Assembly (NCBI GenBank): GCA_030278955.1
Contig: JAOANR010000014.1
Coordinates: 19,098,068 to 19,162,067 of the forward strand
DNA: 64,000 nt
Direction: 5' to 3'
Origin: Hygrophila difformis
Taxonomy: Eukaryota > Streptophyta > Magnoliopsida > Lamiales > Acanthaceae
A program made the translations under genes and the position numbers. Positions 23,555 to 36,779 of this stretch are shown one piece after another (position 1 is the stretch's first letter; each line of letters opens with the position of its first letter). The notes beneath the pieces are model-generated. The model saw only the letters and a list, made by a program, of their open reading frames with translations, made no database searches and had not been told where the DNA came from.

Positions 23555-25169
23555 TTGAGTTTGATTGTAATCATTAAGCCTAAAATAATGTTTCTATATG
23601 ATCACTTAATTAGTTATGAATGTAAATACTTCTTCGTCATAATAATAATAATACAAATAAAAGTATGAAACAAAAGATAAATAGATAAATAAAACCAAAC
23701 ATCCTTTTATGAATTAAGCCAAATATATAGCCTCTATCTCTCTATAGATATATACATATATAAAATATATATTTTAAAAATATTTAAATCATCAAGCAAA
23801 GTGTGACTCAGGATTAGGTTAGTGTCTTAATAAGTGTAGTATGCATGCTGCATGAAATACAACAAAAATGAGGCTGGAGTGATGATGATGTATTGAATAA
23901 TTGCATGCTTTTCCATATTTCAGCATATGCTCAGACAGCTAGCTATTGTCTCAATTCTTACTTGTAATGTTTGTACCATTTGTTTTTATCATACAAATTA
24001 AATTATACTCCTAATTATATTAATTATTCAGCTTAATTTATTGTAACCATTTCCAGGTATTAATCGTTTAGTTGATTAGTGGATTAGATCAATGTTAAGT
24101 TGTATGGTTTTTGGATTTTAGTATAATTACCCTTTTTGGTGAATAAAGAATTGCCAAGGCTCAGGAATAACCTTATTCCAGATGCCATTTTTCGTTCTTT
24201 TATTATACGAGGCTCAAGATCATTTGCACAAAGTACCGTCGAATGCATGTAAACATTACTTTCATAAAAATAAATGTATTACAACTGAGGGTAGTAATTA
24301 AGAATTCATGAAAACGTATTTGGGAGCGAGCGAATCTGTTTATTCACAAATATCCTCAATATATGCAGATAGCTCTTAATTGTTTTGATTTAGGGAAAAG
24401 ACTACAGAGTGCAGATTATGCACATACATAGTGACGGGGAAGTATTTTTGTGATGGCAAGATGAGAGGTGATGCTCCGGGTAATTTTTTTATGTTTATGA
24501 AGATGGTGTCGGTGCATGATTTTGTGATGATATTTTTAACACATGATTTTGTGATGATATTTTTAACACACCGCAAAATCTCATTCTCCCATCACGTTTT
24601 TATATAGTATATAACAATATGCTATTTTATAATTTAACATTAGCGCGGTAATATTTCACTTCTAAAAGTAACCATTGAATCATATAATTGAAATCCTATC
24701 ATGTAAACTATAGCTAGGGATGGCTCTTATGTTTTCTAGAGTAAACATGCACATGTTCCTGTTTATAATAAAATAAATTGAAAGTTTTTACTTGAGTTTA
24801 CCGAATTTGCTTAGTGATTAGTATTAATACGATAATATAATAATGACAGTTACTGTACTTAAATAGAAATTTAGCAGTGACAGTACGATGATTATATATT
24901 TATATATCATTATATATTCACTGTAATTGGCAGTATGGTCCCCTTGTACAGGAATTGCCTAAAATTATTGTTATGGTGGGCAAAAATATCTGTCATCAAA
25001 AGATATACTACTACTAAAATAACAGTGATAAAATTCTTCTAGTGTTTCTTTGATTGTCAGACTATTGTTGACAAGTCAGATAAATTTTTTGTCCCATATC
25101 GAACATTTATAGGCGAAAGTATAGTTTCAAAATTGTGTTACCAAAAAGAATACTCAATATAAAATTATA
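23555..25169. other. AT-rich intergenic DNA, no gene seen
   Basis: No sustained coding frame. A short direct repeat, GATTTTGTGATGATATTTTTAA, occurs twice at about 24519-24565 and explains the repetitive peptide frame on the minus strand. Confidence 0.45.
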
Positions 25170-25459
25170 CTCCCTCCATTTTCTTAATTGTTATGTTTAG
25201 ATGGTAATTACTATTCATTGAATAGTTTTAATTTTTTGGTGAAAAGTATAGTAGCTTGAATTTGACTTTTTGACACAACTATATAAAATAAAAAATAGTC
25301 AAGTGAAATCTTAGTGGATTCGTCTAAGCGCATAGATTTAGAATATCAAATTTTTATAATTTTTACTTTTATATAATTTAAAATATTAAGCATTAAAAAT
25401 GTGTCTTTAATTGCCTGAAAATATGAAGTATAACACTTAAAAAAAGAAAACGGAGGAAG
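25170..25459. mobile_element. Stowaway-like (Tc1/Mariner) MITE
   Basis: Ends CTCCCTCCATTTTCTT and AAACGGAGGAAG, flanked by TA dinucleotides at 25168-25169 and 25460-25461. Interior blocks (ATAGTCAAGTGAAATCTTAGT, GATTCGTCTAA) are shared with the MITEs at 41552 and 60015. Confidence 0.85.
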
Positions 25460-25635
25460 TAAGTGATAAACCGGCCTATTAAAAATGCTTTTAAGTTTAA
25501 TAATTCTTTACCGATATTTTTTGGTTTTGTGAATATAATGAGTTAAATATAAGTGTTGTAAATTGTAGATGAAAATTATCCACTCAATCATAAGTGGGGT
25601 GTACATGTTTGAATTTAAGCCAATGTGTAAAGTAA

Positions 25636-25981
25636 GGGAAAAAAAATCCAAATTATCCCATAAATTAAACATTCTTAAACAATCTCATATTAATTGAATT
25701 ATCTTAATTCATCTACTAAATATGTTAATTTTCGCCAAATCATTCAAGCCCCTTTAGTCGCAATTATAGCTGACGTATCACTCGGGTATTTATGGGTGCT
25801 GGAATAGTTTATCATAATTTAAGCTGACGTGTTAACTAATCTGTGTGATACTACCGAACCCGCAATTAGGGAGTAGAAGGGTTTGGGTTAAAACTAACAT
25901 TAATCGATTAGGATAATTCAATTAGTATGAGAATGTTTAAGAAATTGTTCAAATTTATGGGATGATTTGGATTTTTTTTCC
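25636..25981. mobile_element. MITE with ~75-bp terminal inverted repeats
   Basis: The left arm, starting GGGAAAAAAAATCCAAATTA, pairs with the right arm, whose reverse complement starts GGAAAAAAAATCCAAATCAT; similarity continues through CATTCTTAAACA and ATTAATTGAATTATC. AAGTAA occurs on both flanks and may be the target duplication. Superfamily not clear. Confidence 0.75.
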
Positions 25982-27268
25982 AAGTAAACTAAAGACAAGA
26001 AGTTTTAATTAATGAAGAATTGCAGAATGATGAAGCTAAGGAAACATTAAGCAATTGGAATTATTGATGAAATGCGTATATATGTATATGGTGTGAATTT
26101 TAGATTGTACTAGTATGGATACTCGAAATTTTGATTGACAGGATTCGTACGGCATACACAGGATCAGTCAAAGTTTATAACATCAACATGTGACATTTCC
26201 GACCTCAGCTCATTCATTCATTCACACTCTATATATGTCCAACTTATTATACACTGTCGTGACACTCCGATCCACAATAGAAGCGTCGCTTATTGGAAAG
26301 GTGATATTTGTCAAAAACTTCGATCTATATGAGATTCTTTGCTACAAAAATCTCGCTATCAGATGACCACGGGTTTCTGTTGCTTTACGGATTTTCTAGC
26401 ATAGTTCATTATTTGGTTAATATTTTCTACCAAAACATTTATCCATCGAATCGTTGTATCACTACATGAATTTTGTGGGAAGTCAACGATATCTAGCGAC
26501 AAAAAAAGATTTGCATACAAGCGACGACACGGAAGACTAACTAGGTGACCGAATAATTCGGTCGCCTTGCTAGGTGAGGAACTAGATGACAAAATAAACG
26601 AGTAAATGTTGTTTGTTACCGTACAGAGGGAAGCTAGATGATGAAATGCCTTCTTGGTCGCCTAGTTTATATTTTTTTTAGTTAAAAATTGTCAGAAAGA
26701 AGATGGACTTAGGACATCGACCCAAAACCAATTGATGATAGGTAGAGTGACCAGTGTCCATATAAAAGGGGAGATATCCGAACATATAAGCGATGTGGGA
26801 CATTATAATAAAAATAAATAAATAAATTCATTTAATATATAATTTGAATAATGTAATTAAAATGTACTCTATAAACTATAAGTAATGTTATTATAACATA
26901 AAACAAAATTTCGTTGGATGCTTAACGGTTAAAGGTTCAAATCTTCTTGGAGCAATTTATTTTGTCACCTCACCTTGCTAGGAAGCGAAAAATCTTCGTG
27001 GCCTTATTGGCGACGAAATGCGACATGCTACAAAATTTTAGGCAACGATTTGAACTTGTGCCATACATATAAATTTCTTCTTCTCAGATTTTTTATGTGG
27101 CGAAATTTTATTTCATGGCATATTTATAACATTGCATGTATTTAAGTACACATACAATACAATTAATGTTTAATAGTATATTTCCAGAGATAAATTAAAT
27201 TGTGTTAATATAATATTATAATTTAAAAATTAATTATAACTAACTAATATTTCATATATGTATATTAA
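25982..27268. other. Intergenic DNA, no gene seen
   Basis: AT-rich with no supported gene. 26930-26955 contains a tRNA-like AACGGTTAAAGGTTCAAATC that could be an old SINE B-box region, but there is no cloverleaf. Confidence 0.4.
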
Positions 27269-27299
27269 ATTATACTATCACTAAAAACAAAAAAGAAAT

Positions 27300-28541
27300 A
27301 TGCTTATGGTTAACCCAGAGAGAGAGGAAACGGCGGCTGGCGACTCAACTCATGCAAGACCGAACCTTTCGACTTTCAAAGAAGCGTTGAACAGCAACTT
27401 GGGTGAGGCGGAAGATGTGCGGATGAAAAGGGACCTACTGGCGGAGAAACTCATCCGAAAAGAATATGTGGGGGGGGGGGGGGGATGCGGATGTCCTCAA
27501 GGAACGTCTGATGCGGATGTGGAAGTGTATGGGGGCGATGGAATTCATAGATGTGGGCTATAGCTATTATGTTGTCAGGTTTGACCTAGCGGAGGATCGG
27601 GACCGCGTGATCAATGGGGGACCGTGGATGCTCTTCGACCACTACCTTCCAATCATGAAGTGGAGGAAAGAGTTTGATCCGGCGACGGATGTGGTAAGTC
27701 GAACGATGGTGTGGGCGAGGATGATGGGGCTATCGGTGCAGCACTATAAGGAATAATTTATGCATGCCTTTGCGTCGGATATTGGGGAAGTGGTTAGATT
27801 TGACAAAACGACCATGAATCATGATAGGGGGCGCTTTGCTAGGGTGTGTGTGGAGTTGAATTTAAACGAACCGGTGGTGGGGAAGTTCCTGGTTAATGGT
27901 AAATGGATCCACGTGGCTTATGAGGGCCTTCACTTAATTTGCACTGCATGTGAAAGGTACAGACATATGGCTAGGGCGTGCAAATTCAAGGCCGAAAAGG
28001 AGAGGGAGGGACAGAATACAGTAGGCAGGGAGGAGGAGGAGAGAGCGAGGAAGGGGAAAGGTAAGATGCATAACGAAGACAGGGAGGGGGATGAGAACAT
28101 GAGTGGAATGGAGAGTCCAGGCGATCAGTCGGCGATACCAGAACAAGGTGGGAAGTAGGCGAAGTGTATGGGGATTGGATTACGGTGGAGCGGAGGAGGA
28201 GAAGACCGCAACAGAAGGGGGTGGATAAGAAGATCCATAAGACGACGGGGGAGAAGATGAAGGAGACGATGCATGTGAGGAAGGACGACCCTGACAAAGT
28301 GCATCAATCTAAGCAGGTTGAGCAAGAGCAAGGGGCTCAAACAAAGGAGACGGACGTTAAGTTGAGGGGAAACAATAGTAAGTCGGTGCACTCAAGGAAG
28401 GAGGAGTCCACAGTAGTGGCGATAGTGCCTTCGGCCAAGGAAAAGGATCCAGGGTTTGTTAGTATCTTGAAACCGGCAAAGGGCGTGAAGAGGGTGCGGA
28501 GGGATGAGGGGTCGCACGAGGAACCGATGGGGGTATGGTGA
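27300..28541 (+). pseudogene. LINE ORF1 (DUF4283 and CCHC zinc knuckle), broken
   Basis: The nucleic-acid-binding ORF1 protein. The first frame starts at the ATG at 27300 and shifts at a run of 15 G (27470-27484). The next frame holds the DUF4283-like region (YYVVRFDLAEDRDRVINGGP, WARMMGL), has an in-frame TAA at 27757, then continues to a zinc knuckle CTACERYRHMARAC (CX2CX4HX4C). A further frameshift after about 28155 leads to GDWITVERRRRRP, equivalent to GDWMMVKRKKP in LINE 2. Confidence 0.88.
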
Positions 28542-28691
28542 TGCTGCTCCGGTCTTGGCTATTGGATGGTCAGAGCCAGCAGCTGGGGTGGACTACAAGA
28601 GTGATACGGACTCGAGAGCCGAAAGTTGGGCAGATGCTCTTGAGGAGGGGCAGTAGCCGGGATGGTTCACTCCTAACTTCCATGGTTTTTT

Positions 28692-31600
28692 ATGGCCTTT
28701 AGGGATTTCAAAATGTTAGCGTGGAACGTTCAGGGGTTGATGGTGGCAGAATCCCAACGTTGGATGGCGAATTGCGTACGATCGAGTCAGTCGGATATCA
28801 TTTGCATAATGGAGTCCCATGGTAAATTCGAACGAGTGAGAATGTTATTTTGGAGACTAGGGTATGAAGCAATACATATCCAGGATACCATAGGGCGCGC
28901 AGGGGGACATTGGGTACTCAAGGCGAGAAGATGTGGTTGTCAGCACTACATTGTGGATGAGCGGAATAGGATGGTCAGCATTGAGTTCAGAGAGGGCGCC
29001 ATGGCATGGACTGCCACCTTTGTCTATGGAAACCCTAATTATCATCGGCAACGGCAGGATTGGGCTAATCTTGTTCAAATTGCTGCCAATATTTCTGGGC
29101 CGTGGATGGCTATGGGCGACTGGAATGAGATCATGACGGAAGAGGAGGTGAGCGGTGGAGTTTTTTTGCCAGATAGGGCAGAAGAGTTCAGGGACGTTCT
29201 TCAATCATCCCAGTTACTGGGTATCCCTATGTTCGGCACCAGCTTTACCTGGGTTCGAAAGGTAGGGGAGGATCAGAGAATTCAAAAAAGACTGGATCGG
29301 GGAGTGGCTAACTTGGAGTGGCAGAGCCTGTTTGAGGAAGCTCGGATACAGCATCTCGCTCGTCTGAGGTCCGATCATTGCCCTATTCTACTCTCATGTA
29401 GCAACCCTCTTGATACGCGACTCCCAAAACCGTTCAGATGGGAAGCTGCATGGGCGACACACCCGGATTATGGGAAGCTGGTTCATAGTTGCTGTGGAGA
29501 GGGCGAAGGGTCATCGATGAATGAGGTGTTGGATACGATAGCCAGTGAGTCACAGAAATTCAATGTGGAGGTGTTTGCAACATAGTGGATCGTAAGAAAA
29601 AATTGGAAAGAAGGATTAGAGGCATTGAAAAGAAATGAGAAAGATGGGATTCGGCCTGGTTGGATAGACTAGAGAAGGAGTTGAAGGAAGAATTGGAGGT
29701 GGCATTTATTCAAGAAGAGAGATTGTGGTATTAAAAAGCTAGGGATAAGTGGGTAACATTGGGGGATCGGAACACTAAATACTTCTACGCAAGGACAAGG
29801 GTGCGGCGGAAAAGGAATAGAATATATGGCCTTGAATTGGAGGATGGGGCGTGGCATATGGATCAGGAGGCGCTTCAAGCTCATGCCTGTAGTTTTTATA
29901 CTAGAATGTTTGCAGAATTCAGGCAACCGGAAGAAGGTGAGCGGCTGCCGCCGCTCCAAGCGGTAGGGGAGGCATGGAAAACCGCATTGAGCAGAGAGGT
30001 GGAACGGGAGGAAGTGGATGTGGTGAAGAAACAGATGAGGCCCTTTGCTGCGCCAGGGCCGGATGGGTTCCCAGCTGAATTCTACAAGATATATTGGGAT
30101 GTCATTGGTGAACAGATGTTCCAGATGGTCGCACAGGCGTTTGTCACCAGGGCGATTCCGCAAGGGATCGCTCATGCACTCATGGTACTAATTCCTAAGG
30201 TGGAGGTTCTTCAGACAATTTCACAATTCTGGCCAATTATGCTATGTAATGTTTCCTTTAAATTTATTAAAAAGGTTATTGCAAACAGACTTCATCCGTT
30301 AATGTGTGAATATGTGGGCCCTTATCAATCGGCCTTCTTACCGGGAAGGGGGACGAGAGATAATGGTATCCTAGTGCAAGAGATGGCGTACTCCATGACG
30401 ATGAGTTCAGGAGCTATCAAAGGGGCACTATTGAAGATTGACTTGGCTAAGGCCTACGACTCGGTTAGTTGGGATTTCCTCTGTGTATGTCTAGTGGAGA
30501 TGGAATTGCCAATGCCGTTGGTGGAACTCATAATGGTTTGTGTTAGCTCAGCATCCTTTTCAGTCCTCTGGAATGGATCGCCAATGGAGGCCATTAAGTC
30601 GGGGAGGGGATTGCGGCAGGGGACCCGTTGTCGCCATATCTCTTCGTGATCATCATGGAGAAACTTTCTATGATGATTGTTGAGGAAGTGGAGGGACAAA
30701 GGTGGCGGGCGGTATACAGTAACCCAGGGGGAGTAGCGATTTCGCATGTGATATTTGCTGATGACATCATTCTATGTACGGAGTTAGTTGAGGAGAGTAT
30801 TCTGTGCATCAGGCAGGTTCTGGATAGGTTTGGAAACCACTCGGGACTCCGGATGAATAATGAGAAGTCAGTGGCAGTGGTGTCGAGGGGGCGACGGATG
30901 TGGAAAAGATGTGGTTAAATCAGTACCTTGATATTGCTATTGCGCCATCATTGGGGAAGTATTTAGGGTTTCCCATTGTGCAAGGAAGAATGAGGCTATC
31001 TCACTATGATGGTATTCTAAACCGCATAGATGGAAGGCTTACTGGTTGGGCTGCGACACTTCTTAACAGGGCGGCTAGGATCACTTTGGCGAGGTCGGTG
31101 CTTGCAACGCTGCCGGCGTATTGCATGAAAGTGCATGAGCTTCCGGTGACCGTATGCAATCGAATTGATCAGAAAATCCGTCAGTGGATATGGAAAGGGG
31201 CGACGGGTAAGGGACTACATTTATTATCTTGGGAGAAGATCACTAGGCCAAGAAGAGAGGGGGGCCTGGGGTTGCGCCAAGCCAAACACATGAATCTGGC
31301 GTTATTGGGGAAGCAATTGGGAGAGTTTATGATGTGCACGGATAAACTGTGGATTAAATGGATGAAGGGTAGGTACGGATGCAAGGAGGGGGAGTTTCCT
31401 CGTTCACATTACCGGGAGACGAGGGTTTGGAGGACACTTGTGAAATTAGTAGCGCACTTCAGGGAGGCGTATGGTGTGAGGATCGGGAATGGGCAAAGCT
31501 CCTTGTGGTACACACCATGGTGGAAGGGGACTTGCTTAGGCCCTTGTTTACCGTTTGTGCACTACAATGATGTGGAGGTTCGGATTAAAGATGTGGTGTG

Positions 31601-32716
31601 TAATGGGAAATGGTCGATCTATGGGTGATACTCATGGTTCCCGGGAGAGTTGAAATCGGAGATCGAAGGATCACCATGCCCTTTGCTTACGGACGGAACT
31701 CCAGATATCATGCACTGGAGGATGGATGTTTCTGGTGAGTACACTACGAAATCCGGCTACGATTGGATTAGAGGTGCTCACGAGAGGAGCTCGGGTTGGG
31801 AATGGATGTGGAAGAGGCATATTCCTGAGAAAGTTGGCTATGTATTCTGGCTCATAGCTCATGGATACTTGGCCACCAATGCGGTTAGGTACTATCGAAA
31901 AGTGGCGACATCACCCTTATGTCTGGTGTGTGGCTCGGAGGAAGAGGACTGGCAACATGTGTTGTTTCGTTGTGAATGGAAGCATGGGGTTTGGAGAGCA
32001 CTACGTGTTTGAGAGGTGTTCAATATCCAGGAGCTGGAACAGGAGGAAGTGAGACATTGGCTACATTACATGCAAGGACTCGGGGACACACCTTTATTGC
32101 GGGTGTATGGGCGGTGTGGCTTAAGAGAAACCGGAGGGTATTCAGAGGAAAGGAGAGGACTTGCGAAAGTATTGTGAGGGAGGTCCGGTGGATGGAGAGG
32201 GCGTTGGCAAGGGCTGCCGGGGGTGGCGGGAATACGGAGCGATCGCCTGTGGTGGTTCGATGGCCAGCTGGTGTTGCGACGGGTGTAGTTATTCACTCGG
32301 ATGGGAGCGTATAGTTGGAAGAAGGGAGGAGTGGCTTTGCCGCGGTGTGTCGAGAGGTAGATGGGGCTTGGAGAGCTGCTGTCGGGGGGCAGCTAGGAGG
32401 GAGAGGTATTCTTGAAGTGGAGGTTTATGGAGTGTTGAAGGGTCTTGAGTTGGCGGAGAACATGGGGGAGAGACATGTGACGTGCTTTACAGATTCGTTA
32501 GAGGCGCTGAATTTGATCACGAAGCTGGGCAACTCGAGGCATCATCTTTGGCCTCTCATAAAGGATATTCGTAGGAGAAGGGATCGGATGGAAAGCTGTA
32601 GGTTTCGACATGTTTTTCGTGAAGGGAATAGAGTGGCGGATGCCCTGGCGAAAGTGGCGATTGGTGAGGAACACTTCTTTACGATGTGGGCTTATCCACC
32701 GGATCAGGTGATTTAG
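28692..32716 (+). pseudogene. LINE ORF2 (endonuclease, reverse transcriptase, RNase H), broken
   Basis: Order of domains: AP-type endonuclease (28710-29410, LAWNVQGL ... GDWNEI ... LRSDHCPILL), reverse transcriptase (about 30020-30900: APGPDGFPAEFYK, KIDLAKAYDSVSW, catalytic FADD in VIFADDIILC), a Cys/His zf-RVT region (about 31720-31990), and a C-terminal RNase H (IHSDGS, EVEVYGVLKGLE, CFTDSLEALN, REGNRVADALAK). Breaks: frameshift near 29585 with nearby stops, frameshift at RQG/DPLSPYLF near 30620, another near 30900, a stop at 31626-31628, a shift near 32000 and a stop at 32312. It encodes no intact product. Confidence 0.93.
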
Positions 32717-32873
32717 TTGCTGCATGAAGATCAAGAGGGCAGTGGAGTACTTCGCTTATAAGCATGGATCGAGCTATTTTCTTCCTTTACTTTTCTTAAC
32801 TTTCTTTTTCATTTTTTCTAGCCGCCTAGATTGAGGCATTGTTCACCAAAAAAAAAAAATTATACCATCACTA

Positions 32874-34303
32874 CAAGAATTAAATATTAATCCATGCTTT
32901 TCAACGTTTGGTTCCTCGCTTGAGAGCAATATATAATACTATTATCTTCTTCAATATACATGTGATATCATACATCGGTTGGAGATGAGAAATTGAGCAT
33001 GTATATAGGTGTGAACACTTTTCCTTCTAAACGCGTTTTAAAATTATAAGCGGCGGGAGTTAGTCCAAAGCGTACAATAAATGAATATAATTGGTACGTT
33101 ACAATACATATACATACTACACGTCAATGTTCCATCACTTCATCGCAATAATAAAGAACACTAATACTACTACATCAAATCATCCACCAATCACCCTATT
33201 CCCGTACCTATAATACTTACACATGCCCTGGTCGTTATCGACAAACATGTTAACAAAAAAAATACAGGTGTCCATATATAATATGGCAAATCTCAAATGT
33301 ATTTGCACGGGCCACTGTTACATAGTCAATGTAATTGCTATATATAAATACGAGCACCAGTGCACTAATTAAATTAACTAGTACTGAGCAGTGAGCATAT
33401 CAAAACAATCTAGGGGTCGTCCTACCTGCTAACCCATATATATAGTGTGCTAAGACAAAAAATTAATAATAATAAATAAAAAATAATAAAATAATAAAAT
33501 AAGAAAAAAAAAAATAATAATAATAATAATAATAAAATAAAGCAGAAAGTCCTAATCAATTTATATTTCTCTTTCAAGGGCCGGTGCAAACCTTACATCA
33601 TGATTCTTGGCATGCATGCACTCAAAAATACTTGCAAATTACACTTACTTTTCAATTATTTTTCAGGAAAAAAACAAGCCACTGCATATTGTATATATTC
33701 AAATATCATATTATCATATGGTCCAGATACAATACTGTTGCAAAGTAGACCTTTATGGCCTGATAGATATAAATAGTGTAGTATTTTCATGATTAGGAAA
33801 CTTGGATAAGATTCTAGGACTATATATAATTTAAGGACATCATTGGTTTCTGACTTGGAAAACTTTGTCCTTACTTGAATACTACAGAATAATTTTTTTG
33901 TGGGGGGAAATTATTCAAGACACTGGAAGTAGTTAGCATTATTCATTTTTAAAGCTTTGTGACTTAGGTTGCGTTTGGTAATAGTGTTCTCACAACGCTA
34001 AACGGTTATTAGGAGAAATGTTAAACGTCCAAAGCTGGGCTCCCAAGCGTTCTGCGTTCCAAATTGGACGAGAATTGTGAAATTCCCGTGATGCCCATGA
34101 GATCGAAAGGGAAGACGAAAAGAAATTGGGCGGCAGAAGGAAGGATTTCGTAGTAGAGAATAAACGATTCCGTGGTAGAAAGGAAAGGATTTCATTGATA
34201 AAGTTACTTTCGCAGATATTAGTAGTAATAGAGCTTATTATTATATTTCATTGTGTTCATTTTCATTTTAAATGGTGAAATTTTCGATATATTATGCAAC
34301 AAT
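32874..34303. other. AT-rich intergenic DNA
   Basis: No supported gene. An AATAATAAA-type simple repeat lies at about 33460-33540. Several short frames have no family features. Confidence 0.45.
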
Positions 34304-34311
34304 GGCGTGAA

Positions 34312-34810
34312 TAGGGCTGTCAAACGGGCCTAGGCCCGTTGGGCCGGACCAGCCCGTGAGGTATTTTTTATGGGCTGAGTTAGTATTTCAGCGGCCCGTT
34401 AGAAATTAGGCCCGCCCCGCACCGGCCCGTTCAAAAGTGGGCTGAGGTGGGTTAGGGCCGGGCCGGGCCGGGCCAGCCCGTTTGACAGCCCTACTTGTAA
34501 TTTGTCAACTATTTTGTGTTTTGTGATGTGAAGCTCTAAATGGGCTATGGTAAAGTAATCCTAAAAAATATATGCATATCAGTCCATAGATAGTCAACAT
34601 GTTCAAAATTAGAAAGAGCAAAATAAAAAAAGAACAGTTTTTTTCTATAGTGGGCTAGCCCACTTTGGCCCGCAGCCCGCCTTGGGTTGGGCTGGGTTAG
34701 CATTTCAGCGGCCCGTTAGAAATTAGGCCCGCCCCGCACCGGCCCGTTCAAAAATGGGCTGAGGTGGGTTAGGGCCGGGCCGGGCCGAGCCAGCCCGTTT
34801 GACAGCCCTA
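34312..34810. mobile_element. hAT-type MITE with internal duplication
   Basis: Ends TAGGGCTGTCAAACGGGC and GCCCGTTTGACAGCCCTA are perfect inverted repeats, with an 8-bp TSD, GGCGTGAA, at 34304-34311 and 34811-34818. The right terminal block of about 110 bases (from TTTCAGCGGCCCGTTAG to the end) also occurs internally at about 34386-34494, so an extra terminal end sits inside the element. GC-rich (GGGCCGGGCC) compared with its surroundings. Confidence 0.93.
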
Positions 34811-34818
34811 GGCGTGAA

Positions 34819-35671
34819 GTCACTTAATAACATCAAATATTATTTCAAACCTTAAAAAGGATTTTGCTATATACCGTTAAGATTGTTTTGGACACATCTA
34901 ATTGGGCATGATATAACAGAAATCAATGGCTCCTTGCAAGCCATCTGCTAGCAACACTTTGGATTATGTATATTACTTTAATTTACCACAGATTATGAAA
35001 AAAAAAAAAAAAAAAAACATGTCTCTTGATATTGTTATATAATTAAAAGTTTAACAACCTTATAAATATAATTATGATAGATGAAGATAAACATGTGGTA
35101 GTTTTTCTAGTAAATGGAATATTAGGAGGCACACGACATTCCATTAATTAGCTCATTACCCAAAATGATAACAAAGAAACTGTGTAGAATTTTTTGTATT
35201 ATTCATATAAATAAATGGGTTGGGAATTTCGTTTGGATCATATTGTATAGAATGGTGCATGTGACCATTCATGCACTTGCATTAATATTATGTACAGTGT
35301 GTAATTTGTACTCAAAAGAGGTAGCCTGTTGAGAAAAGCACATGTACTGCACATGAATTTATTAGTTATTACAACAATGATACCTACCTGCCCACATCAA
35401 CACACCTCATTAATTATTCTACCCCTCTGTATTATTTATTGTGTAAATTTGATTTAGCACAATTATATAAATTAATCATGTAATTTTAAAATATCAATTT
35501 TTTATTTATTTATTTTTTTTTATCATTTTTACTTACATACCAATCCAGTTATTAAAAATTATTTATGGATTGCGTGAATTACTAAATGGAACATATATAC
35601 TAGAAGAACCCGGAGGGAGTATTTCACATATGCACACCTGCTTGGCTGCTGCAATATGATTATTATTTATA
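34819..35671. other. Intergenic DNA with a possible degenerate Stowaway MITE
   Basis: No gene seen. 35422-35619 begins CCCCTCTG and ends CCCGGAGGGAGTA and shares GGATTGCGTGAA with the Stowaway-like MITEs elsewhere in the window; probably an old diverged copy. A run of 19 A lies near 34998-35016. Confidence 0.4.
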
Positions 35672-36779
35672 CTAGTAATACCCGCCCCATGGGCGGAAAT
35701 ATGGACAATACGAATAAAAATATCTAATTTAACAAATAAAATTGTTCAATTTTATTATATCGATTACATTCCCCAAACTTCTTAAACTATTTTAAGCATT
35801 ACATGAGTACATGATAAAACAATTAACCAATTGACATATGTCATTATTACCAATATTTATATACTACTACAATTTAGTACCTTAAAAAATACTACGACTC
35901 TAATGTACTACAAACAATAGTTGAAACGACAAAGAATGAAAGAGCAAATATAAAAGGCTTTCTATTTACGGATCTATTGTCATACATTGACATAGAAAGT
36001 ATGTGAAATCACGTTGCATTATTGATATTAATTCACCCTTAAGCGTTGAGAAATTAGACATTTCACAAAGATGTAAATATTTCCAAAATAAAGTAAAAGA
36101 ATATAATAAATATTCTTGTGAATGAATCCATTAACAAATTAAAATGACTATATTGTTTCATCTACTTATTGTCGTATTGTAATGTATCTAATTTAGTTAA
36201 TTTATCCAATACAAATATTTGTTATTCATCAATGAATATAATATCAATCTATAAAGTACTTATTAATAAATTATCATATACTACCCTTAACTATAATTTC
36301 AATTAGTAGAGAATTGGTTAAGAATAATAACACATATTGAAAATATATTTAAAGAATAAATATAATATCAACACATAACATTTTGCTACATATGGTAGTA
36401 TTCTTTATCTATAATAATTAATGAAATTAAGTTATCTAATGTGAATTTCGCTCAAATTTGGTTCTCCTATATTATGAAAGTGCATTACGCTTTTATATAA
36501 TTCCTTCATTATAGTGAAAAATGACTAACTTTTACTGTACGTTGTTTATTAACCAACTTTGATTAATGCTCATACATCATTTATAGAAGAAAAAACATAT
36601 ATAGTCTAGTGGATCTCGTTAGATTACTGTGTATTGAATTGCGTGCAGAAAGTGAATGTTGGTGAAATAGGTAGGTTACTGTTCATAATGGGATTTTTGA
36701 GAGAGAGAATTGGTAGGTTACTGTTCATAAGAGTAGGTTACTATTCATAAGGGATATTTTTTTTTAAATATTATATAGA
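35672..36779 (-). mobile_element. Non-autonomous Helitron (1.1 kb)
   Basis: Read on the minus strand it starts TCTATATAATATTTAAAAA after A (complement of T at 36780) and ends with hairpin CCGCCC-ATG-GGGCGG then ..TATTACTAG before T (complement of A at 35671). Start, hairpin, CTAG end and the A/T insertion site all fit Helitron rules. No Rep/helicase. Near its 5' end (36660-36750) the motif TAGGTTACTGTTCATAA occurs three times. Confidence 0.85.

Larger units (their letters stand above)
27284..32858 (+). mobile_element. L1-type LINE, nearly full length, mutated (LINE 1)
   Basis: A 5.6-kb element with ORF1, ORF2 and a 3' poly-A (32848-32858). Target duplications of 15 bases with one mismatch flank it: ATTATACTATCACTA at 27269-27283 and ATTATACCATCACTA at 32859-32873. 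It is G-rich on the coding strand, unlike its AT-rich surroundings. Both ORFs are broken by frameshifts and stops, so the copy cannot move itself. The 3' UTR end, GAGGCATTGTTCACC before the A-tail, resembles the 3' ends of other plant LINEs, including the fragment at 8202. Confidence 0.95.
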
